A stretch of 64,000 nt of DNA, from positions 434,001-498,000 of the forward strand of contig JAPWUV010000001.1 of assembly GCA_028275345.1 (NCBI GenBank), written 5' to 3'. The DNA comes from a bacterium. GTDB taxonomy: Bacteria; Zhuqueibacterota; Zhuqueibacteria; Oleimicrobiales; Geothermoviventaceae. The position numbers and the translations under genes were made by a program. Below the pieces are notes generated by a model, which made no database searches, was not told the DNA's origin, and saw nothing but the letters and a program-made list of their open reading frames with translations. Of this stretch, positions 43,158-51,297 are shown piece after piece; the stretch's first letter is position 1, and each line of letters starts with the position of its first letter.

Positions 43158-44432
43158 TCAATACAGCAGGTACCGCTGGCGTTTCTGGCGGAAGACCGCG
43201 AGCTCCTCTTGCCAGGAGCTCAGGATGGCCGCCGGATCTGCGCCAGCCACGAGCATCGTGCGCACCCTGTCGGTCCCCCAGGCTTTGTCGAACGCGTCGA
43301 TTCGATCCGTCTGGAAGAGTCGGTCCGGGCCGTAGAGCTTGACCAGCGCATGCAGAATGTGAATCTGCACCTCCACAGGGCGGAACTGCTTCGGTTCCAG
43401 GATGTGGATCTGCACCGCGCCCACCGTTTGTCCTGCGAAGCGGAAGTAGAACGGCCGCACCGTGACCGGCCGGAAGCGGACGCCCGGTAGCTGCCTCCGG
43501 TTCAGCTCGGCCGCCAATTGGTACGGATCAACCCACGGCGCTCCGATGAGCTCGAAGGGAGAGGGTGTACCCACCCCTTCGCTGACGGTCCCCAACTCGC
43601 CGATAGCCCCTGTGGTGGCGCAGTAAAGCGCAGACAACCAGTGAGGAATGTGGGGCGAGGTGGGCACCCAAGGGAGCTGGGTATCCGGCCACAGATACGA
43701 CCTTTTCCACCCCTGCATGGGAATCACCCGGAGTCGGCAGTGGATGCCGAATTCCTCGTTGAAGAATCGAGCCAGTTCCCCCACCGTAAGCCCGTGTACG
43801 TAGGGGATCGGGTGGATGCCGATGAAGCTCCGGAATTGCTCCTCCAAGACGGGTCCCTCCACGAGCTCGCCGCCGAGGGGGTTGGGGCGATCCAGCACCA
43901 CAAAGGGGATATTCAGCTCGGCCGCTGCTTCCATCGCCAGCGCCATGGTGGAGATGTACGTGTACGGGCGAATGCCGATGTCCTGAATATCAAAGACGAG
44001 CGCATCCACTCCCCGCAGCATCTCGGGCGTAGGCTTCCGGTGTGTGCCGTAGAGGCTGAAGACGGGAAGCCCCGTTCGCGAGTCCACGTAGGAATCGACC
44101 TTGGCACCGCCTTCCACGTCGCCGCGGACGCCGTGCTCTGGCCCGAATAGGGCGGCGAGTGCGAAGCCGGCTTCGGTCAAGGCATCCACGTTCTGACGGA
44201 GGTCGGAGGTGACGCCCGTGGGATTTGTGATCAATCCGAGCCTGCTTCCCCTCAAGTCCGCGGGAGGTTCCCGGAGGAGGGATTCCAGGCCGGTGACCGT
44301 GTAAGGCGGGTGGGCTTCTGGCGGCAATTGTGCGTGCCTGCCCGCGCGACGAATCGGCGCACAGCCGATCGCCCAAGCCGCCAGCAATGCAGCGAATGTG
44401 GCTGCCCCTGCAAAGCAGCTGACCGTCCGCAT
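43158..44432 (-). CDS. namZ: NamZ/DUF1343 exo-beta-N-acetylmuramidase-like lipoprotein (GH171)
   Basis: 424 residues from the ATG at 44432 (GGGGAGAAG Shine-Dalgarno), which gives a lipoprotein signal (AAWAIGC). DUF1343 motifs: LGLITNPTGVT, ALFGPEHGVRGD, VFSLYGTHRKPT, FDIQDIGIRPYTYI, VVLDRPNPLGG and GTVSEGVGTPSPFELIGAPW. Characterised members (NamZ) remove terminal MurNAc from peptidoglycan fragments. It starts 11 bases after the acetyltransferase stop and is the last gene of the symporter-GNAT-NamZ operon. As a lipoprotein it would act in the periplasm or on the surface, supplying MurNAc to the symporter (inference). Confidence 0.9.
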   Translation of the reverse strand: MRTVSCFAGAATFAALLAAWAIGCAPIRRAGRHAQLPPEAHPPYTVTGLESLLREPPADLRGSRLGLITNPTGVTSDLRQNVDALTEAGFALAALFGPEHGVRGDVEGGAKVDSYVDSRTGLPVFSLYGTHRKPTPEMLRGVDALVFDIQDIGIRPYTYISTMALAMEAAAELNIPFVVLDRPNPLGGELVEGPVLEEQFRSFIGIHPIPYVHGLTVGELARFFNEEFGIHCRLRVIPMQGWKRSYLWPDTQLPWVPTSPHIPHWLSALYCATTGAIGELGTVSEGVGTPSPFELIGAPWVDPYQLAAELNRRQLPGVRFRPVTVRPFYFRFAGQTVGAVQIHILEPKQFRPVEVQIHILHALVKLYGPDRLFQTDRIDAFDKAWGTDRVRTMLVAGADPAAILSSWQEELAVFRQKRQRYLLY

Positions 44433-44443
44433 GGCTTCTCCCC

Positions 44444-45349
44444 TCAGTAGCCCGCGCGTTTGCGGTAGCGCCAGAAGGTGCGCGTCACCACGGCTCCCGA
44501 TGCGCGATAGTAGAAGCTGACAGGTCCGACCCATGGGATGATGGCCTTCTTGTATCCCTGCGCTTGCAGATCCCTCAGGCAGCGGAGGTAGAGGACGCGT
44601 CCGATGCCGCGCCCCCGAAGCCAAGGCACCGTGCCCATCGGCCCAAACCAGCCCGTGCCCAAGTTATTGGCATCGTAGGCGGCGAAAGCCACGACCCGCG
44701 AGCCCCGAAACGCCAGGTGCAGCGAGATCGGCTCATTCGCAAACGTCCGTTCCACCTCCGGGACCCACTGCGGGAAGTACCTACTGAGGGCGGTCCTCAC
44801 GGCCTCCCGGTCTTCGGCCCGAGCCCTCCGCACCTCGGTACCCTCGCGGGCCAATCTCGCCTCCTCCTCAGCCGTGTCGAACGTGCGCGACTGGAGCTCG
44901 GTCTCCATATTCGCTGTGTCGTCAAACCTCCGATATCCGTGCTCCTCCAAGAAGGAGAGGAAGCGAGTATACCTGGGATCAACCCCCGGCACGAGATAAT
45001 TGGGCGCCGAGTCGAAGATTTGAAGGATACTTGCACCCCGCGCGGCCAAGCGCCGCTCCACCTCAGCCAACAGTTCCGATCCCATCCCAGCCAGCTCGCC
45101 TCCCGGCAGGGTGAAGAGCTTGATCCACCCCCAGCGAGGGGCGAACTGCGGTCGCACGACGGCGGAGGCGAAGGCGACCGGACGACCGCTCGCCACCGCC
45201 AACAGATTCAGCTCCGGATCGAAGTCCGGATCCTCCCAGATCTTCTCTCGAAGAAGTCCCTCGCTCAACGGGTCGTAGGGGAAGCAGGCAGACCACAAAG
45301 CCAGAAGCTCCGAAACATCCGATTCCGAGATGGGGCGAAATCCGGTCAT
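44444..45349 (-). CDS. Tandem GNAT-family acetyltransferase
   Basis: 301 residues from the ATG at 45349 (weak Shine-Dalgarno; an open frame extends upstream to 45466 but without homology). Two GNAT folds: N-terminal about 1-150 (FRPISESDVSELLALW, GGELAGMGSELLAEVERRL) and C-terminal about 160-301 (VRRARAEDREAVRTAL, GPMGTVPWLRGRGIGRVLYLRCL). The second keeps the acetyl-CoA loop RGRGIGR; the first has a degenerate one. The substrate is unknown; lying between a sodium symporter and NamZ it may modify an amino sugar or muropeptide-derived amine. Confidence 0.82.
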   Translation of the reverse strand: MTGFRPISESDVSELLALWSACFPYDPLSEGLLREKIWEDPDFDPELNLLAVASGRPVAFASAVVRPQFAPRWGWIKLFTLPGGELAGMGSELLAEVERRLAARGASILQIFDSAPNYLVPGVDPRYTRFLSFLEEHGYRRFDDTANMETELQSRTFDTAEEEARLAREGTEVRRARAEDREAVRTALSRYFPQWVPEVERTFANEPISLHLAFRGSRVVAFAAYDANNLGTGWFGPMGTVPWLRGRGIGRVLYLRCLRDLQAQGYKKAIIPWVGPVSFYYRASGAVVTRTFWRYRKRAGY

Positions 45350-45440
45350 TCCCGTATCCTCGCCTGAGTTTCCGCTGCGCCGTTGCCGCTGTTGACCGCA
45401 TGCCAGTTGCCCAAGAAAGCGCGGAGCGACCCGGAGGCTG

Positions 45441-47408
45441 TCAGGCTGAGTGCCATCGCTCCCCACTGAGGAGGCGGACGATGACGATCACGCAGATGGC
45501 CGCCATGGTGAGCAACAAGAGCCCGCCTGTGGTGGCGCCAAGCAAAAGCCGGCCGAAACCAAGGAGCACGGAGTACACCGCCACGATCCCCAGAAGAGCA
45601 CCGAGGATGTTCTTTCGCGTGAAGAGCGAGGCGGCCTGGGGCGCGTCCTCGTCGAAACGGGCAGCGATTCGCTTCCACCCGGGCCCTCCCGGATGGACGC
45701 GGCGGTAGAATTCCATGAGTTGGTTTTCCTCGACGGGTGCCGTGAGCAGGGTCACCGAAAGCCAAATCACCAGACTGATCGGGACCGTGTACAGAAGGGT
45801 CCACGGGAAGCTCTTCTCAGGCAGTGTGAAGCCCAACACGGAAGTGGCCGCCAGCGCTGCGGAGAAAAGGGCAAGCCCCGCAGACCCTCGATTAGCCTTC
45901 CTCCAGGAGGCATCGCGCACGAGGCGCACGCCGACACAGAGGGCAGCCAGCGTCACACTACCAACCAGTAGGCCCCGCAGCAGCTGCGGGTTCGGAGAGT
46001 ACAGGATCGCGGCCACGGTCCCGAGAATGGCCAGGATGGCGCTGATCTCCGACCAGGCGTTCACACGCCACCAGTACCACCGGGCAATGTACACGATCCC
46101 GATCCCGGCGTTGATGGCCGAGAGCAAGAGCCACGCCCGGAAGATGTCCGTCATCAGGAAGCTCACGGCGCCGCCCAGGATGGCCACAAGCACGGTCACG
46201 GCGATGGAGACCGCGACGTAGTGCTTCTCGCTGGCCTTCGGTTTCACGAAGGGCCGGTAGAAGTCATTCACGAGGTAAGAGGCAGCCCAGTTGATCTGGG
46301 TACTGATGGTGGACATGAACGCCGCGAGGAAGGAGGCCAGCATCAGCCCAAGTAGCCCCGGGCCCAGATGCGTCAGCATCACGGCGATGTAGCCCACCTC
46401 CGGGTCGGGACTATTCGTCTGGGGATTGACGATCCCCGGAAACTGCACGGCTGCCACCATTCCCGCCAAGATCCATGGCCAGGGACGAAGGCAAAAGTGG
46501 GCCACATTGAACCAGAGGTAGCCCAGAAAGGCGTGCTTCTCGTTTTTCGCCGCGATCATGCGCTGGGCCAGGTAAGCCCCTCCGTCCGTGTTCCCGACGG
46601 TCCACCAGAGCAGAAGCACATACAGCAGGAAGATGTGGAAAGCCTGGGCGTCGGAAGGGGAGGGGACAAGGCTTAACATGGAGGTGGCTTTCTCGGAACC
46701 GTAGAGGGACATCATTTTCTCAATGATAGTTTGAACGCCTCCCGCGTGGCGGACGGAAATGACTGCCAAGGTGATCGCCATCCCCATGGCTAGCCAGAAC
46801 TGAAAGAAATCGGTTGCGATTACCCCCCAGAGTCCGCTGATGGCAGAGTACGCCACGGTCACGGCAATGCAGATGGGCACCGCAATCCCCTTGCGGATGC
46901 CGAAAGCCAGAGCCATGATCTTCGTCATGGATAGGTTTACCCAGCCCATGACCAGGAGGTTGTATGGGAGCGCGAAGTACAGCGCGCGGAACCCGCGCAG
47001 GATTCGGGCCTCCTTGCCCGAGTACCTCAAATTGACCAGCTCGTTGTCCGTAAGAATCCCCGCGCGACGCCAAAGGCGGGAGAAGAAGAACACCCCCAGC
47101 ATGAACATCGGCACCTGGGCCCACCAGAACCAGTTTCCCCAGATGCCCTGTTTCACGACGAGTCCGCTGATGGCCAGAGGCGTATCCGCTGCGAAGGTCG
47201 TGGCCACCATGGAGGTGCCCAGCAACCACCAGGGGACTCCCCGGCCGCCGGCGAAATAGGCCCCGATGTCCCGCGTCCCGCGCCGGGTGAAATAGATGCC
47301 AATCCCGAGAGAGAGAATCACATACAGGGCGACGATGGACCAATCCAGGGGGGTGACGGAGCCGTGAAACTGAAACTGCAGAGGCGGAAGATTGTCCGGC
47401 CCAGCCAT
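45441..47408 (-). CDS. Sodium:solute symporter (SSS family)
   Basis: 655 residues, about 13-15 membrane helices. SSS features: WSIVALYVILSLGIGIYFTRR, WLLGTSMVATTFAADTPLAISGLV, ISGLWGVIATDFFQFWLAMG, FLAAFMSTISTQINWAASYLVNDFY (sodium-site helix). GAGGTGAG precedes the ATG at 47408. Length and C-terminal extension match the group found beside DUF1343 genes in FCB bacteria. It is the first gene of the operon with the acetyltransferase and NamZ, so MurNAc, another peptidoglycan sugar or an acetylated derivative is the likely substrate (inference); other sugars are possible. Confidence 0.9.
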   Translation of the reverse strand: MAGPDNLPPLQFQFHGSVTPLDWSIVALYVILSLGIGIYFTRRGTRDIGAYFAGGRGVPWWLLGTSMVATTFAADTPLAISGLVVKQGIWGNWFWWAQVPMFMLGVFFFSRLWRRAGILTDNELVNLRYSGKEARILRGFRALYFALPYNLLVMGWVNLSMTKIMALAFGIRKGIAVPICIAVTVAYSAISGLWGVIATDFFQFWLAMGMAITLAVISVRHAGGVQTIIEKMMSLYGSEKATSMLSLVPSPSDAQAFHIFLLYVLLLWWTVGNTDGGAYLAQRMIAAKNEKHAFLGYLWFNVAHFCLRPWPWILAGMVAAVQFPGIVNPQTNSPDPEVGYIAVMLTHLGPGLLGLMLASFLAAFMSTISTQINWAASYLVNDFYRPFVKPKASEKHYVAVSIAVTVLVAILGGAVSFLMTDIFRAWLLLSAINAGIGIVYIARWYWWRVNAWSEISAILAILGTVAAILYSPNPQLLRGLLVGSVTLAALCVGVRLVRDASWRKANRGSAGLALFSAALAATSVLGFTLPEKSFPWTLLYTVPISLVIWLSVTLLTAPVEENQLMEFYRRVHPGGPGWKRIAARFDEDAPQAASLFTRKNILGALLGIVAVYSVLLGFGRLLLGATTGGLLLLTMAAICVIVIVRLLSGERWHSA

Positions 47409-47469
47409 AGCTCACCTCGGGTTCCCATTGCAGCCTGCGGTTCTCCCCCCTCGGGTGGACGAATTTACC

Positions 47470-47483
47470 AACGGAATTCCGTT
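47470..47483. promoter_or_regulatory. Perfect 14-bp palindrome AACGGAATTCCGTT
   Basis: It lies in the divergent region between the symporter operon and the lipoprotein/phosphatase group, enclosed by a second inverted repeat ATTTACC (47463-47469) / GGTAAAT (47504-47510). It is a plausible operator for a dimeric regulator. Confidence 0.5.
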
Positions 47484-47513
47484 TCAACAACAGGAACTCG
47501 GCCGGTAAATGGC

Positions 47514-47542
47514 TTGACATCCTTGGGGGTGTTTGCTATTTT
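47514..47542 (+). promoter_or_regulatory. Extended -10 sigma-70-like promoter for the lipoprotein/phosphatase group
   Basis: Consensus TTGACA (47514-47519), 17-base spacer, TATTTT (47537-47542) preceded by TGC. It lies 70 bases before the lipoprotein ATG at 47612 and next to the palindrome at 47470. Confidence 0.75.
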
Positions 47543-47611
47543 GGTCCGTACCAAGCTTGGCTCAGAGCGGTGCGGAAGGGCTGTGCAAGGCATGCGAAAC
47601 CCGGCGACGGG

Positions 47612-48862
47612 ATGTCCATCCAGTGGAAGCTTGTAATCCTGGCGGCATTGTCCCTCACGTGTGGCTGCGCGGAACGGAAGTACTCCAATCCCCTCGACCC
47701 TCGCAATCCGGAAACTCATGGCCGCCCCACCGGTCTGCGGGTGTATTCGGTGAGAGACACGGTATTCCTTTCCTGGCGCCGCCTTGAGCTAACGGGGCTG
47801 GAAGGAGTTCGGATCTGGCGCTCGGAGGATGGATCGGATTTTCGGCCGGTGGCGATCGTGTCTCCCGGAGCAAGCGGATTCGCGGATCCGGGCTTGCAAT
47901 ACGGGCTTAGCTACCGCTACTTCATAACCGTCCTCGGCGCGGATTTCGAGTCCGCTCCTTCCGAAACCCTCGCGATCCGTCCCGGCCCCACCTCCGCCGT
48001 GGCGGTTGATCCGTATGTCGGTCTCGTGACGCGATATTCCTATGACGTTCGCCACGAGATCTGGGAATCTTCGCTGGCGGCCTATCCGTATGATGTGGCT
48101 GTGGATCGGAGACGAGGCAAGGTGTGGGTTCCCGATGCGCTGGAAGGCAGCGTTTGGTGCCTCAGCCTGCGGAGCGGGGATTACATCTTGCGCGCCGCCG
48201 GCTACTGGAGCCCCTGGAAGATCAGCCTCCAGCCCGCCACCGGGAGAGTTCTCATCGCTGATCTGTACGGGCAGCAGGTAGTTGCTCTGGACGCCAGCGG
48301 CTCGGAGCTCTGGCGCGACAATCGGTTCCAGCGTCCGTCGGACGTCGCCGCCGCAGGGATGGGATTCTGGGTGCTGGATCGACAGACGAAGAACGTGGCG
48401 TATTACCCCTCCCCCGGGTCGGAGCCAATGTATTCCTGTCCGCTCGCCCTCAACGATCCGAGGGCAATTGAGACGGACAGCAAGGGTTTGTCTCTCTGGC
48501 TAGCGGATGCCACGGCCATTTATTCCTTCGACATGCGGAACGGGGAGTGGGTTGCGGTCATGACGAGCCTGCTGGACGTGCGGGCTTTGTCGCTCAGCCC
48601 CAACGGCGAGCAAGCCTGGGTCCTGGACGGGGTCGCGCAGAGCCAATTTGTCGCCCGGGCGATCCGTCTGAACCGGTCCGGATTTGTGGAGGCGGAATCG
48701 CGCGGCTGGTATGGTGCGTCGGACATCGCCTTCGACTGGGCTACCAAGGGATGCGTCCTGGCCAACCCGCAGACCCATGAACTGGTGCGGCTGGATAGCC
48801 TGGGGAACGTCGAGAGCCGGCGTACAGGGTTGGTCCGTCCCACCTTTGTGGAGGTCGAGTGA
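47612..48862 (+). CDS. Lipoprotein with fibronectin-like domain and NHL/YVTN-type propeller
   Basis: 416 residues from the ATG at 47612, chosen because it gives a lipoprotein signal (LSLTCGC) and SNPLDPRNPE after it, a common start of FCB lipoproteins. Residues about 40-125 look like fibronectin III (PTGLRVYSVRDTVFLSW, YRYFITVLGADFESAPS). About 140-416 are YVTN/NHL-like propeller repeats (YPYDVAVDRRRGKVWV, RVLIADLYGQQVVALD). The function is unknown; a surface sensor or binding protein is possible. The membrane phosphatase gene begins 3 bases after its stop, so the two are coupled. Confidence 0.82.
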   Translation: MSIQWKLVILAALSLTCGCAERKYSNPLDPRNPETHGRPTGLRVYSVRDTVFLSWRRLELTGLEGVRIWRSEDGSDFRPVAIVSPGASGFADPGLQYGLSYRYFITVLGADFESAPSETLAIRPGPTSAVAVDPYVGLVTRYSYDVRHEIWESSLAAYPYDVAVDRRRGKVWVPDALEGSVWCLSLRSGDYILRAAGYWSPWKISLQPATGRVLIADLYGQQVVALDASGSELWRDNRFQRPSDVAAAGMGFWVLDRQTKNVAYYPSPGSEPMYSCPLALNDPRAIETDSKGLSLWLADATAIYSFDMRNGEWVAVMTSLLDVRALSLSPNGEQAWVLDGVAQSQFVARAIRLNRSGFVEAESRGWYGASDIAFDWATKGCVLANPQTHELVRLDSLGNVESRRTGLVRPTFVEVE

Positions 48863-48865
48863 ACT

Positions 48866-51289
48866 TTGGCCAGTCTACGAGGCAAAGACATCGCCTTTTC
48901 GGCCGCAGGGATCATGGGGATGGCCGTCTTCGTGGGGATGACCCTGCGCCTCGATCCCCTGACGGCGGTTCGCCTGCCGGTGCCGAAGGAGCAGATTCTG
49001 GAGAGAGCTGCCCAAATCGCCTCTCCGTGGATGCAAGGGCGGGAGGGCCAGGAGCTCAGGGTCCAGCTGTTGAGCGATCGAGCCTGGTTGCGCTACCTCC
49101 AGCGGCAATTCGGTCCCCTTAAGGCTCACCAATGGATCCGTGAAGGCGCTCCCGTCTTTCGCTGGCAGGTGAAATGGGCCCCCAACCGCTGGCCATTCCG
49201 CTTCGCGCAGGAAATGCCCGAGGAGCAGACCCTGGAGATCTTGCGATCCACGCTCATCGGGGAGGCCTCGATGGAGCTGGACCCTCGTGGGAACCTGCTG
49301 TCGTTCTCGCGGCGGCCTTCCCGCTCCGATTCCGCTCGTGTCATTCTGGATTCTACGGCCGCGCGGGAGCTGGCGGTGAGCTTTCTGCGGGTGGCCACCG
49401 ACCTCTCGGATTCGGAGTTGAGGAACCTTCGTCTCCGAAGGGAGGAACGTCCGGGGCCTCCGCTGTTCGTCTTCCGACTGGAGAGGCCCACAATGGTGCC
49501 CGGAGTGACGGCTACCATCGCGGTGGTTGTGGGTCGCGACGGGATTCGCAGTTGCCGCACGGAGTTCAATCTGCCCCAAGCTGCTCCCCCGGGCACCAGC
49601 GGCGGTGTGACGCAAGTGTTCAGCCTCATGGGTCTGGTCGCCCTACTGGGGCTGGCCATTGTCTACTTAGTGCGTCGCCTGCGCGCCGACCAACTGGACC
49701 TCGGAGAAGGGATCCCGCTGGCGGCGCTGGCGGCGGTATGCATCGGTGCGACCGTCTTCTTCCACCAGACAGCAGATGCTGGGCTGGGCTACGAAGCGAT
49801 TGGGCTCGTATTCATCTTCGCCATCATTGGAGTGGTCACGCTGGCCCTTTACGCGCTGAGCATGTCCCTCGGCCATGACGTGTGGCCCGAGAAGTGCCGC
49901 CCCCTGAGCGCCCTGGCGAGGGGCATGGTTTTCTCCCGGGCCACGGGTGAGGACATCCTCCGCGGTTTTTTGTGGGGCGGGATCGCGGCCGGCTCGGTGC
50001 GGATTCTCGACTGGCTCTACTTGAGGTTCGGGCATGCGGGCTTCCTTCTGGATACGCGGCAAACGATCTTCTCCTCCGGATCGCCCATGCTTCTGGTGCT
50101 CTGCGCGGCCACGAGCTTGGCCCTTATCCGCGAATTGGCCATGCGGAGCTTCCTCGTCAGCTATCTAAGGCGATTTGTGTCGGGGACGACTCCCCTCGTC
50201 TTTCTCGGATTCTTGGCCGGATTATTCGATTTTGCCGGCTTGGGCCTGGGCGAGATGGAGCCGGGGACGGTGCAGCTCCTTCGGCAGGGACTACTTGGGG
50301 GCGTGATGACGGCGTCGCTCATCCACGGGAGCTTTCTCGTCCCCATTGCGGCCTCTTGGTTCATCGCCATGTTGCACAAGAGCCTGGCCCTGCTTGCCGC
50401 AGGCATGAGTGCCTCCGGCGTCGCTAGTCTGCTCTGTTTGGCCGCCGTCACCGTGGTCGCTGCCGCCGGTGCGCTTTGGGGCTCGGCTCCAGAGGACTTG
50501 CGTCGACTTGAGCCGGCGTACATCGCCCGGTTGGCCGAGCGCGAGCGGTTGCAACGCGAGCTGGAAATCGCCCGCAACGTGCAGCGCAGCTTCCTACCCT
50601 CGGATCTGCCCCGCATGCCCGGTCTCGACATCGCAACTCGCTGCGTGCCGGCCACCGAAGTGGGTGGCGATTATTACGATCTCTTTGTCTTGGCTCCTGA
50701 CCGGCTCGGCGTTGTGATCGGCGATGTGTCAGGGAAGGGGATTGGTGCGGCCTTCTACATGACGTTGACGAAGGGCTTCCTGCGCGCTTGCACCCAGCAA
50801 AGCGATTCCCCCAAAGCGGTCCTCGATCAGGTGAATCAGCTCTTCTATGAGAATGCCGAGCGGGGACGGTTCATCAGCATGATCTACGGGATATTCGACC
50901 TCGGAGACCGACGTTTCTCCTTCGCCCGGGCGGGTCACAATCCCATCCTGCTCCGGCGCGGTGCGGGCGGTACGGTGGAAAGTTTCGCACCGGGCGGCAT
51001 GGCTCTCGGCCTGGCCCAGTCGAGCCTTTTCTCGGATGTGACCGACGAGCAGGTGGTGCCCTTTGGTTCGGGGGATGTGTTCGTCCTCTACACGGACGGC
51101 TTCACGGAGGCCATGACGACGGAAGAGGTGGAGTACGGGGAGGAGCGACTCGCGCAAGCCTTGCGTGCCATGGATCCCCAGTGGTCCGCGGAGCAGATCT
51201 TGGAAGAGCTGTTCCGCTCCGTCCGGGACTTTGTGGGGAAGGGCAAGCAGCATGACGACATGACGCTCGTCGTGGTGAAAGTGCTCTGA
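48866..51289 (+). CDS. Multi-TM SpoIIE-type (PP2C) serine phosphatase with periplasmic domain
   Basis: 807 residues from TTG 48866 (GAGGTCGAG upstream; no nearby ATG fits). One N-terminal membrane helix (about 9-28) leads to a periplasmic domain (about 30-250), then about seven to eight membrane segments (about 250-545). A linker helix (ERLQRELEIARNVQRSFLP) precedes a SpoIIE phosphatase domain (about 575-807) with metal Asp motifs EVGGDYYDLF, IGDVSGKGIG, YTDGFTEAM and KQHDDMTL. RsbU-type enzymes dephosphorylate STAS antagonists. The periplasmic part probably senses the signal; its ligand is unknown. The STAS and kinase genes follow downstream. Confidence 0.88.
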   Translation: MASLRGKDIAFSAAGIMGMAVFVGMTLRLDPLTAVRLPVPKEQILERAAQIASPWMQGREGQELRVQLLSDRAWLRYLQRQFGPLKAHQWIREGAPVFRWQVKWAPNRWPFRFAQEMPEEQTLEILRSTLIGEASMELDPRGNLLSFSRRPSRSDSARVILDSTAARELAVSFLRVATDLSDSELRNLRLRREERPGPPLFVFRLERPTMVPGVTATIAVVVGRDGIRSCRTEFNLPQAAPPGTSGGVTQVFSLMGLVALLGLAIVYLVRRLRADQLDLGEGIPLAALAAVCIGATVFFHQTADAGLGYEAIGLVFIFAIIGVVTLALYALSMSLGHDVWPEKCRPLSALARGMVFSRATGEDILRGFLWGGIAAGSVRILDWLYLRFGHAGFLLDTRQTIFSSGSPMLLVLCAATSLALIRELAMRSFLVSYLRRFVSGTTPLVFLGFLAGLFDFAGLGLGEMEPGTVQLLRQGLLGGVMTASLIHGSFLVPIAASWFIAMLHKSLALLAAGMSASGVASLLCLAAVTVVAAAGALWGSAPEDLRRLEPAYIARLAERERLQRELEIARNVQRSFLPSDLPRMPGLDIATRCVPATEVGGDYYDLFVLAPDRLGVVIGDVSGKGIGAAFYMTLTKGFLRACTQQSDSPKAVLDQVNQLFYENAERGRFISMIYGIFDLGDRRFSFARAGHNPILLRRGAGGTVESFAPGGMALGLAQSSLFSDVTDEQVVPFGSGDVFVLYTDGFTEAMTTEEVEYGEERLAQALRAMDPQWSAEQILEELFRSVRDFVGKGKQHDDMTLVVVKVL

Positions 51290-51297
51290 GGTGTGCC

